Source of the DNA: Calothrix parasitica NIES-267
GTDB taxonomy: Bacteria > Cyanobacteriota > Cyanobacteriia > Cyanobacteriales > Nostocaceae
Direction of reading: 5' to 3'
Length of the DNA: 64,000 bases
Assembly: GCF_002368095.1 (NCBI RefSeq)
Contig: NZ_AP018227.1
Coordinates: 186,001 to 250,000 of the forward strand
Shown here: one piece after another, positions 44,745 to 54,427 of the stretch
How the letters are laid out: every line of letters starts with the position of its first letter
How positions within the stretch are numbered: position 1 is the first letter of the stretch
Notes under the pieces: model-generated
What the model was told of the DNA's origin: nothing
The model's input: the letters and a program-made list of their open reading frames with translations, nothing else
Databases searched by the model: none
Made by a program: the position numbers and the translations under genes

Positions 44745-46295
44745 ATGACTCAACTCAACGGTAATCTCAACGGTAAAAATTCCCCGCAGTCTATACTCCC
44801 TAAATTCGGAAAGACTCCAGAAGATTCCATTCATCAGAAAAATGGTAAATCGAATATTCCCGAATTTGAACAAGCTGTTATTTTACGGCGATCGCCATTA
44901 CTTTCGCGAGCCGCATTGTGGAGTATTTTGGGCGTAACTGTGTTTACGATTAGTTGGGCAGCCTTTAATAAAATCGACCAAGCTATCCCCGCTCAAGGAA
45001 AGTTAGAACCTCAAGGAGCAGTTCGAGAAATACAGGTTCCTGTAAATGGTGTAGTAGAAAAAGTCTTTGTTAAAGACGGACAGCGAGTCAAAAAAAATGA
45101 CGTGCTGCTGCATCTGGATCATGCTGGTGCTGAAGCAGAACTAGTTTCTGCAAATAAAGTCCGCCAAGCTTTAATGCTGGAAAATCAGTTTTATCGCAGC
45201 TTGTTTTCGGGTAATGGCTCTGCCTCAACACCAGCTTCGATTCAAGTACCCCAAGAAATGGCAAGGTTGGCCCAAAGCCGCAATGCACTATTACAAGAAA
45301 ATCAATTTTTCCGAGTCCTGCTGAGCGGAAATTCTAATGGTGTGAATTTGACCGGGGAGCAGCAACTGCGTTTATTTTCCAGTCAATCAGAATTAAGATC
45401 CCAAGCCGAACAAATTAAGTTAGAACGCGCTCAACTACAGCAGCAATTAGCCCAAACTCAAGAAAGACTTGATAATTCTCGAAATATTCTAGTTATCAAC
45501 AAAAGAATTCTTAGCAGTTTAGAAAGTTTGAATACAGAAGGTGCAATTCCTCGCTTGCAATATTTGCAGCAGCAGCAGGAAGTTAACAACCGCAAGAGTG
45601 AAGTAGCTCAACTCGGTGCAGAAATCCAGCGTCTCAGACTTGCTATGAGCCAAACAGGTCAGCAATTACAAAATGCTTTATCAACTTCTGCAAAAGATAC
45701 ATTGACTCAAATCGCGGATAATGAAAAGCGGATTGCTGAAATTGACAGCCAAATTAATAAATCAATAGTTGATAATGAAAAACGGATTGCCGAATTAGAC
45801 GGTCAAATTAAGCAAGCAAAATTAACTAGAAAGTACCAGATTGTCAGAGCACCAGTAGATGGAACCGTATTTGATTTAAAAGCTGGTAATCCCGGTTATG
45901 TAGCAAATACCACAGAACCAGTACTAAAAGTAGTACCTGAACAATCTCTGAAGGCTGAAGTCTTTATAACCAACAAAGATATTGGGTTTGTTAGAGAAGG
46001 TATGACCGTCGATGTCAGAATTGAAAGCTATAACTTTAGCGAGTTTGGCGATATCAAAGGTACTCTTGTATCTGTAGGTGATGATGCTTTACCACCCGAT
46101 GAAATCTATCCTTATTACCGTTTCCCCGCCAAAGTAGAGTTGAACCGACAAACTTTAAACGCGAATGGAGAAAAGTTACCTTTACAATCCGGTATGTCGG
46201 TTACAGCTAATATCAAAACACGCGACCGAAGTATATTAAGCATATTTACTGACAAATTTACTAAAACAGTTGAAAGCGTCAAATTTGTTAGGTAA
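44745..46295 (+). CDS. HlyD-family membrane fusion protein (type I secretion adaptor)
   Basis: A 516-residue adaptor. A cytoplasmic N-tail is followed by one membrane helix (AALWSILGVTVFTISWAAF, about residues 57-76). A split lipoyl/barrel-sandwich domain begins with GKLEPQGAVREIQVPVNGVV and closes with KYQIVRAPVDGTVFDL. Between them lies a long coiled coil (about 160-365: RAQLQQQLAQTQERL, QQQQEVNNRKSEVAQL). Beta-barrel segments end the protein (KVVPEQSLKAEVFITNKDIG, LPLQSGMSVTANI). It spans the periplasm and links the ABC exporter to a TolC-type channel. It follows the exporter gene after about 110 bases of STRR DNA and is probably co-transcribed. Substrate choice is set by the exporter. Confidence 0.92.
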   Translation: MTQLNGNLNGKNSPQSILPKFGKTPEDSIHQKNGKSNIPEFEQAVILRRSPLLSRAALWSILGVTVFTISWAAFNKIDQAIPAQGKLEPQGAVREIQVPVNGVVEKVFVKDGQRVKKNDVLLHLDHAGAEAELVSANKVRQALMLENQFYRSLFSGNGSASTPASIQVPQEMARLAQSRNALLQENQFFRVLLSGNSNGVNLTGEQQLRLFSSQSELRSQAEQIKLERAQLQQQLAQTQERLDNSRNILVINKRILSSLESLNTEGAIPRLQYLQQQQEVNNRKSEVAQLGAEIQRLRLAMSQTGQQLQNALSTSAKDTLTQIADNEKRIAEIDSQINKSIVDNEKRIAELDGQIKQAKLTRKYQIVRAPVDGTVFDLKAGNPGYVANTTEPVLKVVPEQSLKAEVFITNKDIGFVREGMTVDVRIESYNFSEFGDIKGTLVSVGDDALPPDEIYPYYRFPAKVELNRQTLNANGEKLPLQSGMSVTANIKTRDRSILSIFTDKFTKTVESVKFVR

Positions 46296-47887
46296 ATACT
46301 TCTCATCTAAATCTAGAACATAGGATTAATTTAGAGTCTGAAGAGTAGGGTTAGTGATTTGGGTTGTTCTAGTTTTTGAACAGCCGAAGTTATTGGCTGG
46401 AGGTAGGATTGGTTTAATAATCTCTCTATTACTATTTTCTTGCAAGATATGTATCCCTTCCGCTTGCCCAAACATACAAATTAAATGCATAACAGTTTAG
46501 GTTTTACGGACTTAGCAAAGACTTGCGCGTTTTTTCCTTGTAGTTATTTGTTCTAGTGAAATACATCTAGATGTTTATTTGCTTGATACTAACTAGCAAT
46601 ATGAATATTTGTAGAGACTAATTTCGCGGGACGAAATACGAAAATCAACTGCAACTGACATCTTGTAACATCTTTAATAACCTTAAAGAAACTTTGTTCT
46701 TATTAGATAAGAGTTCATTACGGGAAACCGTGAATAGGACTATTAGCGTAAGATGCTAATAACATCAAGATATGATTTATCTCTTTTTTTGAAAGATATC
46801 AGATATTGACTTAATGTTTTTTTACTTTCCAGTTTTGGATTAAGAGTCCATAACGTTTAATGAATATATTTTGAGTGAATACAGCAGCTTTGAACAAAGC
46901 TGCTTTAATTTTTACGAGTTATGAGCATATCATCAAATTTAAGATTTATTTAACATCTCTAATTAATATTCCATTTGGCCAATTGCACCAGAATGCAATT
47001 CAACTATAATTATGAGAAATTAATAAACTTTTTGTAAAGAAATAAAAAATCTATGTGAATTCCAATACTTTGCAATTTTTTAGATTATTGTGTATAAGTA
47101 GGTTTACTAAGCAAGTGTTCCCTTCTTGTCCTGTTGCTGCAAAAATTGATTCATCTCTTCTAAGAAAATAGATGATGCAGCAGTAGAAAGGTTAAAATTT
47201 AATTATTTCTACTGAAAAAGCAAAATTTCATGCTCTACTTCTAGTACGTGCCGTTTGAAGAGTTTCTAATCGGCATTAGTACAAGACTTCCGGAGGGCAT
47301 ATCAAGCATAATGTATTGCTTTATTGCAACATAGTAATGGCTTAGATAAATTGAAGTGCTTTAAAAACCTCCCATCTCAGGGTTATTGACTCATGCAGAG
47401 TAATAGCTTGGCTTCTGCATAGCTATCTTACTAAAACAACGGCCAGCAGTTCTTCTTTAAGAGAAATCAAACATGGATTTCTTGGTTTTTTGCTACCCAA
47501 ATAATAGTAGCAAAAAAAATGATTACGATGAATTGGTTCTCAAAACTGTTGCTGTGTAAGGCTACTGAAAATCCGGATAATTTTCTACGACGAAGGGAAC
47601 ATATGCAACGCAATGTCTTCAAAAACTAAGAAGGATATATTTTTGTCAAAACATAGATCCCATCTGCAATTGCAATTTATCGCTTGTGGAGCAGGTTTAA
47701 AAACAAGTTAGTTCATTTATTTAGCAATTAGTAATTTTGCTTCTTGCTCTACAAAATGTCGTTCTATTTCAGTAAAAAAGGTTTTTATAAATGTAGGATA
47801 ACACAGCCATTATGATTTTGAAGGCATCTACCTCAAGAAACATCTTTAAATCAAAACTAAAAATTAAAGCTAAAAAAGGAAAATAAA
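46296..47887. other. 1.6-kb intergenic region with hairpins
   Basis: No supported gene. Visible structures are ATTAGC...GCTAAT (around 46,742-46,760), the terminator at 46,883-46,912, a bipartite stem TGCTGCA...CATCT/AGATG...TGCAGCA (about 47,134-47,193) and TTGCTAC...GTAGCAA (near 47,500). The distance to the terminator from the HlyD stop (about 590 bases) leaves room for a long 3' leader or an unannotated RNA. The ATG of the next gene is preceded by an AAAAAGGAAAATAAA ribosome-site region. Confidence 0.45.
46883..46912 (+). terminator. Rho-independent terminator
   Basis: AGCAGCTTT-gaac-AAAGCTGCT followed by TTAATTTTT. A 9-bp perfect stem with a T-rich tail, the first clear terminator after the exporter genes. 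Confidence 0.8.
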
Positions 47888-49609
47888 ATGCTCGATTATA
47901 AACAGGTTAACCCGGACGAAAATATACAATATAACTTTGCATATCTAATAGATACATCGGACAGTGTTGGCACTAATACCCTTGAACAAGCTAAGGATGC
48001 CTACATCAGTTTAACAAATTCCCTGATAGAGGCAGGAATTGCAGATGTCAGTCGATTTGCAATAATTCCTTTCAGTTCTGATGCGTCTGTTGAAACTCCT
48101 CAGAATGCTACAGAAGTAATTTCAACTATTGAGGGTTTATCTGGCAATGGTTTTACCAATTTCAATGCAGCACTTGAGACAGGATATAAATATTTCTCTT
48201 CTCTACCTTCTGGAGCGCTGAACATAGCTTATTTTATTTCTGATGGGTATTCTACTATCGGGGGATCTTTTGAGGACTCAGCTAAAGCTTTGCAAGAAGT
48301 TGCTAATGTTCAAGCTTACGGTTTTGGCCCAGCGAATATTCAAGAACTGAGCATTGTCGATTCAGAACAACCTGAGATATTCGCCGATTCATCACAGCTA
48401 ATTACTAAACTTTCTGCGAATGTAGGTGCTTTAGTTTCTAGCAACCCTGAAATTATTGATTCAAATAATGATATAGAAATTGCATCACCTCCTTCCGAGG
48501 AAACTAATCAACCTGTAGAAGACAGTTCATCGAATAGCACTGGTCAGGAAGTACAAGAGAAAGAAGAAGAAAATCTAGTTGATGATTCTGGTGAGCAAAC
48601 CCCACTAGAACTCCCAGAACCACAAAACCAGTCAATATCTCCGGAATTAGAAATTGATAACGTAACTAACCTAGGAGCCAGCTTAGATCCATTAACTGAT
48701 GCAGTGCTTCCCGTCGTAAATATCAAAGATATTTCCATCGATGAAGGTGATTCGGGAAGCAACATCGCTCAATTCACAGTTAACTTATCTTCACCAGCCA
48801 CCGAGGAAATTCAATTTTCATACGAAACTATCGATGGAAGTGCTACTTCTGATTCTGATTACAATCAAACATCCGGACAGATTACCATTCCAATTGGTGA
48901 AACCAGCGCAAAAATTGACATAGAAGTGAATGGGGATAGTGAAGTAGAGCCAAATGAAGAGTTCACTCTCAAGCTCAACGAGTTATCTTCAGCGACTTTT
49001 GCAAATGAACAAACAGAATATAGCAAAGTCGGGGTTATAGAAAACGATGATGTCGTTCAAAGCTCGCAAATTATTCCTCAAAACGAAGCCCCAATTACAC
49101 AGACAGCAGATAATAAAATTCTCTTTGATGGTAATCTACTTAATCTAGAATCCTATGACGGAGAGGTCGAAATTGAGTTGAATTTATCTGGAGAAGCATT
49201 GTACGACAACACTGTTGGTTTTTATGAAATTGACAATGCACAAGGAACTATTACGGACCCAGTAACCGGAAACCAGTTAAATCCAAGTGATGGTCAGGCT
49301 TATATTGAACTAGCAATCAAGCTTCGAGAGCCTGGATTGAATTTAACCCTAGATGGTCAAAGTTCTACCACTGTTAAAGACACCCTCTCGGGAGGTAAGT
49401 ATGGTTTATTTCTTGTTGCTGATGGAGATGTAAGTAGTCTTGAGGAAGATTTCACCCAGGTTTACTCCTCCTTCTCTGAAGCGAACTCCGATAAGTTCCA
49501 ACATATCCGCTCTTTAGGGAACAATACCCTTGGCATTGAAGATTTATTTAATGGTGGCGATAATGACTTCAATGACATGATTATCCAATTTGAAATTACA
49601 GAAGTTTAG
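47888..49609 (+). CDS. Secreted VWA - Calx-beta - DUF4114 surface protein
   Basis: A 573-residue protein. A von Willebrand factor A domain (about 14-185) keeps the MIDAS motif DTSDS at residues 22-26 and has IIPFSSDA and YFISDGYST. A very acidic linker follows (about 195-265). A Calx-beta domain (about 280-385) shows ISIDEGDSGSNIAQFTVNL and VEPNEEFTLKL. The C-terminus is a DUF4114 domain (NTVGFYEIDNAQGTI, GIEDLFNGGDNDFNDMIIQF). No signal peptide is visible; the protein probably leaves through the type I system 1.6 kb upstream. VWA and Calx-beta domains bind metal ions and proteins, so adhesion or matrix binding is likely. A good purine-rich ribosome site precedes the ATG. Confidence 0.87.
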   Translation: MLDYKQVNPDENIQYNFAYLIDTSDSVGTNTLEQAKDAYISLTNSLIEAGIADVSRFAIIPFSSDASVETPQNATEVISTIEGLSGNGFTNFNAALETGYKYFSSLPSGALNIAYFISDGYSTIGGSFEDSAKALQEVANVQAYGFGPANIQELSIVDSEQPEIFADSSQLITKLSANVGALVSSNPEIIDSNNDIEIASPPSEETNQPVEDSSSNSTGQEVQEKEEENLVDDSGEQTPLELPEPQNQSISPELEIDNVTNLGASLDPLTDAVLPVVNIKDISIDEGDSGSNIAQFTVNLSSPATEEIQFSYETIDGSATSDSDYNQTSGQITIPIGETSAKIDIEVNGDSEVEPNEEFTLKLNELSSATFANEQTEYSKVGVIENDDVVQSSQIIPQNEAPITQTADNKILFDGNLLNLESYDGEVEIELNLSGEALYDNTVGFYEIDNAQGTITDPVTGNQLNPSDGQAYIELAIKLREPGLNLTLDGQSSTTVKDTLSGGKYGLFLVADGDVSSLEEDFTQVYSSFSEANSDKFQHIRSLGNNTLGIEDLFNGGDNDFNDMIIQFEITEV

Positions 49610-49855
49610 CCCATCACTTGTGGTTTAATATTTGCTTACTAATTCGGCGATAAGAACTATCTCATCAATCTCTCTATCAAAAAGGAGACATCCTGATTGT
49701 AAATTTTTTTCGTCAAACAGGGTTTCTCCATTTTGATAGCAACTAGGGTTTAACTAAAAGGGGTAAAGAATTTGAAAGTGTTGATTATAGTGTTTTAATT
49801 AACACCTGCAATGCTATGTTCATTTTCAAGCATTAATTTCAATCATTATTTTCTA

Positions 49856-49991
49856 GAACCTCGAATGGGATCTATTTTCCAAACTACAAGTCCAATACCT
49901 ATTAGGGTTTCATGCTCCTGACAGTCATTTCTCACGATTTTTCGTTTTCCTGAAACCTTTGCATTTCAAGAAAAGATACCTTCCGGGGTTC
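49856..49991. mobile_element. 136-bp MITE-like element related to the IS5-type remnant
   Basis: The left end GAACCTCGAATGGGATCT and the right end (complement GAACCCCGGAAGGTATCT) are imperfect inverted repeats; with the flanking TA, 16 of 20 positions match. The element is bordered by TA on both sides (49854-49855 and 49992-49993), which fits a 2-base target duplication. The left end is identical over 22 bases to the end of the IS5-type remnant at 28.3 kb. The element could have been moved by that transposase. It encodes nothing. Confidence 0.75.
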
Positions 49992-50353
49992 TATAAGCAA
50001 TAAGTAATATCGACAAGGAATGTATCGTATATTGCTGCTTATTATTATTAAAATATTATTTAAAGACTCTTAGCAGACTATAAACTGCGTATATTTATGT
50101 CGCAGAGGAAAACTCAGTGTTTCTATGGTCAGAATCAGGTTATTACTAATGATTTACTGCATAATTCATGCGGATATTCATGTTTTGTAGTAGCCCTGTA
50201 GCGCTTTACAATTAAGAATTTGCCGGGGATTAAGGCGCAACTATGAAATCCAAAAATTGAATGCAGTTGAGTACTGAATATAAGAAAAACTAAATTTTTT
50301 ATTTTAGGTATTCCTGCAAACACATAATTACTATTTTTACTTTTAATATAAAG

Positions 50354-50405
50354 CTGCATGACGATAATTACTTATGTGAATATACAGGTAATTATCATCA
50401 TGCAG
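50354..50405. other. 18-bp inverted repeat / RNA hairpin before the next gene
   Basis: CTGCATGACGATAATTAC and GTAATTATCATCATGCAG pair at 17 of 18 positions around a 16-base loop, followed by AAAAATG. The hairpin ends 45 bases before an ATG. It could be a leader RNA structure, a terminator of upstream transcription or the relic of a mobile element. Confidence 0.75.
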
Positions 50406-50450
50406 AAAAATGTTTAGACCACTATATAAACTAAAAGCTAAGCACAAATA

Positions 50451-51179
50451 ATGAATAAAATCTTACAAACTCAGGAATTAGCAATTGCCATCACAGCCAA
50501 AAATCTGAATCCAAGTATCATTAATCTTGATTTTCTGACCTACGGTAATATTATCTCATCGGAATGGGAGCTAGCACGTCAGCCAATTTATACAAAAAAT
50601 TTAACACAGCTTGTTTTCCAAAATGGAATTGCAATAGTAGCACAACCCAACCGAATAGTTTTTGCAGAAACTATTGATACAAAAGATATTCAAGAATTAC
50701 AAATATCTAAAGTAGCTGCAAAATATATAGAAAAGCTACCTAATGTAGAGTATAGAGCTGTAGGAATAAATCCCAAAGGATTTGTAACTTTTACAGAGTC
50801 AAATGGTGCTAGCAACTATTTCTTAAATAATCTGCTTGCTTCTGGAGAGTGGCGAGAATTTGGTAAAACACCTGTAAAAGCCGCAATTCAATTAGCTTAC
50901 AATTTAGAATCTTCTCAATTAAATTTAACAATTAACGAGGGATTATTAAAAGTTTCAGAAAAAAAATCGGTACCGGCAGTATTATTTTCAGGTAATTTTG
51001 ACTATAAGATTAGCACTAACGAGCCAGAAGCTCGTTTAAAAGATTTGCACCAGATTATCCATAATTGGAAAAGTAATTTAGAAACTTATAAACAACTGAT
51101 TAACGATAAATTTTTATTATTAGCTACAGAAGGTAAAAATTTGATTCCTTTCGGTGTTCCAATATCTCCATCAGTTTAA
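50451..51179 (+). CDS. Conserved-type hypothetical protein
   Basis: A 242-residue soluble protein with alternating strands and helices and no signal or membrane segment. Notable segments are LDFLTYGNIISSEWELARQP near residue 25, NVEYRAVGINPKGFVTF near 100 and a helical C-terminus (LKDLHQIIHNWKSNLETYKQ). I do not recognise a named family, though the pattern resembles cyanobacterial proteins of unknown function. The 18-bp hairpin upstream and a weak hairpin downstream isolate it as its own transcription unit. Function unknown. Confidence 0.7.
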   Translation: MNKILQTQELAIAITAKNLNPSIINLDFLTYGNIISSEWELARQPIYTKNLTQLVFQNGIAIVAQPNRIVFAETIDTKDIQELQISKVAAKYIEKLPNVEYRAVGINPKGFVTFTESNGASNYFLNNLLASGEWREFGKTPVKAAIQLAYNLESSQLNLTINEGLLKVSEKKSVPAVLFSGNFDYKISTNEPEARLKDLHQIIHNWKSNLETYKQLINDKFLLLATEGKNLIPFGVPISPSV

Positions 51180-51244
51180 TATATTTAAATATCATATTTA
51201 TTCATATTTTATTAAAAATAATTATAGGATAAATTATTCATAGA

Positions 51245-51273
51245 CCTGGTATTATATTTCAATAAATACCGGG
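51245..51273 (+). terminator. Weak hairpin after the hypothetical gene
   Basis: CCTGGTATT and AATACCGGG pair at 8 of 9 positions, followed by TTAATTAATG rather than a T-run. It is a possible terminator, 65 bases after the stop codon. Confidence 0.45.
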
Positions 51274-51521
51274 TTAATTAATGCTCATGATTGATTATAA
51301 ATAACTGTAAACTAATACGAATAACCTCTTTCACTACTATTAATTATTCTCTATTACTGTTAGATTCTAAATTTATTTCATAAGAAGTGCGGAACAACCA
51401 ATTATATTCCTTAAGCAATTTTACGGTTCTCAGATAAAATCTTTGCTAGATATAAAGGGATACATACCTTTTTTCATTGGTATTAGCTAGGATGCCCTGT
51501 CTACCGTAATCCAAACGAGCT

Positions 51522-52763
51522 ATGACTGTCACGCTGATTAAATACCCCGCACCATTGTTGAATAAGATTGGCTCTTATGTTTGCCAAGCAGTTATTTATA
51601 TTCAGCAACAGCAGCCCGAACTATTGCTCGATAAGTATAGAAATGTATCTTGGCGTGACAATAATAACCAATCGCGTTTAAAAGTAAAGCTTATAGAAGT
51701 AATCGCTAATACTCAAAATTGGGAATCCTTAATCAATCAAGTAGAAGTATTTATTCAAAATTTACTCATACCTAATTCTACTAATACGCCAGTTTTAATA
51801 AAATTACAAGAAAAAATTCGTCATCTTGAACCTAAGATTTTAGATTCAGAAGCTGCTAATAATAAGCAAGATAGCAAATCTACAAAAACTAATTTAGAAG
51901 CTTCTGAAAGCCAACAAGATGTAAACTCTATAGAATCTACTCAGGAAGAATCTTTATCTACAAAAACTAATTTAGAAGCTTCTGAAAATAAACCAAATAC
52001 AAATGATTATAACAATAAAGCAGAAGAGCAAATTAGCATAAAAGATAATCAAGCTATCACCGCATTACTTTTAGATGCAGAAAATATTCCACTTACACCC
52101 GAAACTGAACAATTTTTAACAAAATTCTGTACCAACCCTATTCAAATCAAAATCGCTTTTGCCAATTGGCAGAGCATGGGTGAAAAGGATGCGGAGTTTT
52201 ACGATCGTAGTTACGATTTAATTCATGTCCCTTATGGTAAAGACAACGCTGATGGGAAAATGATAGCCTTTGGCTCGACGATTGATGAATATTACCCAAA
52301 AGTAAAAGAGATTTTGGTATGTTCGTCAGATAATGTTATGACTAGCTTATGCGAACATCTTCAACACAAAGGCTTAACAGTTTTTCAAGTTACCCAGCAT
52401 TTGAGTAATTTGACTATCTTGAACGGTAAAACTAAAGAAACTCAAAATCACACTATTCTACCTTCGATAGAAAAACTTCTGTCTCAGATAAAGGAGATAA
52501 TTGAAGCGCAAGAAAGACAGACATCAAACCAATGGATAAAGCTTTCAAAAATCTGTAAATTATTTAAAGAAAAGCATAGCTTTGGCGTTAATAAAGTTGT
52601 GTCACATCACCTTCCAGGTAAAAACATTAAAAATATTTTTGTCCACAAACCTGAGTTTGTGATTCACCAAATACCCGAACAACCAGAAATATATATAACT
52701 TTATTCAAAATGCCGACTCAGGAAGATGCAGAAAAAAAAGAATTAGTTAACATTCAAGAATAA
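51522..52763 (+). CDS. NYN-domain (PIN-like) protein, putative RNA nuclease
   Basis: A 413-residue protein. About 1-105 are helical and unassigned. About 105-175 is a low-complexity linker with two copies of STKTNLEASE, encoded by a 31-base DNA repeat. A NYN domain begins near 182 (TALLLDAENIPLTPE) and carries FANWQSMGEKDAEFYDR, VPYGKDNADGKMIAFGSTID and EILVCSSDNVMTSLCEHL, the acidic residues expected of PIN-like metal-dependent ribonucleases. The C-terminal 110 residues resemble a small winged or OST-HTH-like module (WIKLSKICKLFKEKH) but this is uncertain. It likely acts on RNA in the cytoplasm; its target is unknown. It lies alone between intergenic regions. Confidence 0.8.
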   Translation: MTVTLIKYPAPLLNKIGSYVCQAVIYIQQQQPELLLDKYRNVSWRDNNNQSRLKVKLIEVIANTQNWESLINQVEVFIQNLLIPNSTNTPVLIKLQEKIRHLEPKILDSEAANNKQDSKSTKTNLEASESQQDVNSIESTQEESLSTKTNLEASENKPNTNDYNNKAEEQISIKDNQAITALLLDAENIPLTPETEQFLTKFCTNPIQIKIAFANWQSMGEKDAEFYDRSYDLIHVPYGKDNADGKMIAFGSTIDEYYPKVKEILVCSSDNVMTSLCEHLQHKGLTVFQVTQHLSNLTILNGKTKETQNHTILPSIEKLLSQIKEIIEAQERQTSNQWIKLSKICKLFKEKHSFGVNKVVSHHLPGKNIKNIFVHKPEFVIHQIPEQPEIYITLFKMPTQEDAEKKELVNIQE

Positions 52764-53365
52764 ATCTAACCTAGAACAAGGATTAATAAAAATTATGGCG
52801 TTGCTAATTAAAAGTATAATTTGCTCCCCAACCCCTAAATAAGCGGGGAGGAGAGTAATTTTGAGTCCCATAAAATTGGGGAATTTAGGGGGCTAGTAAA
52901 TATGAGAAAAATAAATTCATCTTTAAATTCAGCAAGGTCAAAAATATTATTAGTTTAGTTGTTAATACTTGCAGCTACCATATTCCCATCTATACATTCT
53001 GTCAAAAATTTAATAGTAAATACAACAAAGGAATTATTAAAATTCTCAAAGAATTAATTATAAGCATTAATTTACTTGATTTTGTTAAATTCTGTAATTA
53101 ACTAAAACTACAGAAAACAGCTAATATATGGCAGGTAACAGTTATCAGTATTAGCCAAGAGTGAGGTTTTCAACCTACCATAAAGTTTGCCCGCGATCCA
53201 TCTCAACACCGAATTTTTTGAATAGAGTGTGAGCTTTGTCCCAGTTAAAGGTAAAAAAAATAGTGAAAAATAACTATTTCCTGCTTAAGAGTGACTTGAA
53301 ATTTCGGCAAAAAAGGCAAAATTAACACACAGACAAGCGTTATAGGGCCTTTTTCTTCAATCAAA
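52764..53365. other. Intergenic region between the NYN and HPPD genes
   Basis: It holds one palindromic repeat (52823-52894). Otherwise I see no gene, RNA or clear promoter. Confidence 0.45.
52823..52894. repeat. Palindromic CCCCTAAAT repeat
   Basis: GCTCCCCAACCCCTAAAT at the left and TTGGGGAATTTAGGGGGCT at the right form imperfect inverted ends around about 35 bases. Sequences of the AGCCCCCTAAATCCCC type are dispersed repeats in many cyanobacteria. Confidence 0.6.
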
Positions 53366-54427
53366 ATGAGAATTGCTTACGTACACTTCTATGTTGAAGA
53401 TGCCAAAATTTGGTGTGATTGGTTTGTAAATTATCTTGGTTTTCACAGGTTAGAGGATGATGCTTTGACCTGTAGTTTTACCCCCAAGAGAGATACAACA
53501 ACTTCTCATACCTCTACCGAAGTAGTTAAAAGCGGTTTGGTTTGCTTTGTTCTATCTTCACCTAAATCATCGATTAGTCCAGTCGCTAAATATTTACAAA
53601 AACATCCACCTGGAGTTGTAGATGTTGCATTTGAAGTAGAAAATTTATCGGCGATAATTGCGCTAGCAGATGCTCATGGAGCAAAAATTATGCAATCTAC
53701 CGCGCAATCCCAAAATGCTAAGATCATTGCTTGGGGAGGACTTAAACACACTTTATTGGAAAAACCATTAACAAAAAATGCTGTCAAAAATTACTCTTCC
53801 GCTTCTTCTATCCAAGCAATAGACCATATTGTTTTAAATGTCCCGGTGGGTTATTTAAAAACAGCGGTTGCTTGGTACCAAAATGTTCTAGGTTTTCAAC
53901 CCCAACAGACATTTAATATTCAAACCGAATATTCTGCTTTGCACAGTCAAGTAATGGTTTCTTCAGATGGGAGCATACAATTACCAATAAATGAACCTGC
54001 AACTTCTAACTCCCAAATTCAAGAATTTCTCAACGCTAACCGGGGAGCGGGTATTCAACATATAGCTTTACAAACCAGTAACATAATTCGCAGCATAGAT
54101 AAATTCCGCACCCGTGGAATGTCTTTTCTCCCTATTTCCCAAAGCTACTATTCTCAACTACAACAGCGAGCAAATTTACCTTTTAAATCAAATGAACTCG
54201 AGAATATTGCCAAATTAGAAATTTTAGTAGATTGGAAAGAAAATTTTCCGAATGCTTTACTTTTACAAATTTTTACGCAACCAATTTTCTCAGAACCGAC
54301 TTTTTTCTTTGAATTTATTGAACGTCGAGAATGCGCTAAAGGTTTTGGAGAAGGGAATTTTCGCGCTCTATTTGAGGCTATGGAACTTGAACAAATTAAA
54401 CGTGGAAGTTTACAGCTAAAAAGTTAA
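53366..54427 (+). CDS. hppD: 4-hydroxyphenylpyruvate dioxygenase
   Basis: A 353-residue vicinal-oxygen-chelate enzyme converting 4-hydroxyphenylpyruvate to homogentisate, the first step toward tocopherol in cyanobacteria and part of tyrosine breakdown. The three iron ligands are visible as H154 (AIDHIVLNV), H232 (GIQHIALQT) and E316 (FFEFIERR), with the conserved tail GFGEGNFRALFEAMELEQ. The N-terminal half has the second, non-catalytic repeat (YVHFYVEDAKIWCDWFV). Length is normal. It is monocistronic, with its own terminator just downstream. Confidence 0.92.
   Translation: MRIAYVHFYVEDAKIWCDWFVNYLGFHRLEDDALTCSFTPKRDTTTSHTSTEVVKSGLVCFVLSSPKSSISPVAKYLQKHPPGVVDVAFEVENLSAIIALADAHGAKIMQSTAQSQNAKIIAWGGLKHTLLEKPLTKNAVKNYSSASSIQAIDHIVLNVPVGYLKTAVAWYQNVLGFQPQQTFNIQTEYSALHSQVMVSSDGSIQLPINEPATSNSQIQEFLNANRGAGIQHIALQTSNIIRSIDKFRTRGMSFLPISQSYYSQLQQRANLPFKSNELENIAKLEILVDWKENFPNALLLQIFTQPIFSEPTFFFEFIERRECAKGFGEGNFRALFEAMELEQIKRGSLQLKS

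Larger units (their letters stand above)
49610..50450. other. Intergenic region with MITE and long hairpin
   Basis: No gene is supported. The region holds the MITE-like element and the 18-bp hairpin listed separately. A 74-codon minus-strand frame (50135-50359) has no family-like features and overlaps the hairpin. Confidence 0.45.

Noticed and set aside
47652-49877. Inverted ATAGATCCCAT 11-mers flanking the VWA gene
   Set aside because: The similarity stops after 11 bases and the right copy belongs to the MITE end, so I read it as chance rather than a compound element.
50135-50359. 74-codon minus-strand frame
   Set aside because: Overlaps the 18-bp hairpin, has no ribosome site and no recognisable protein pattern.
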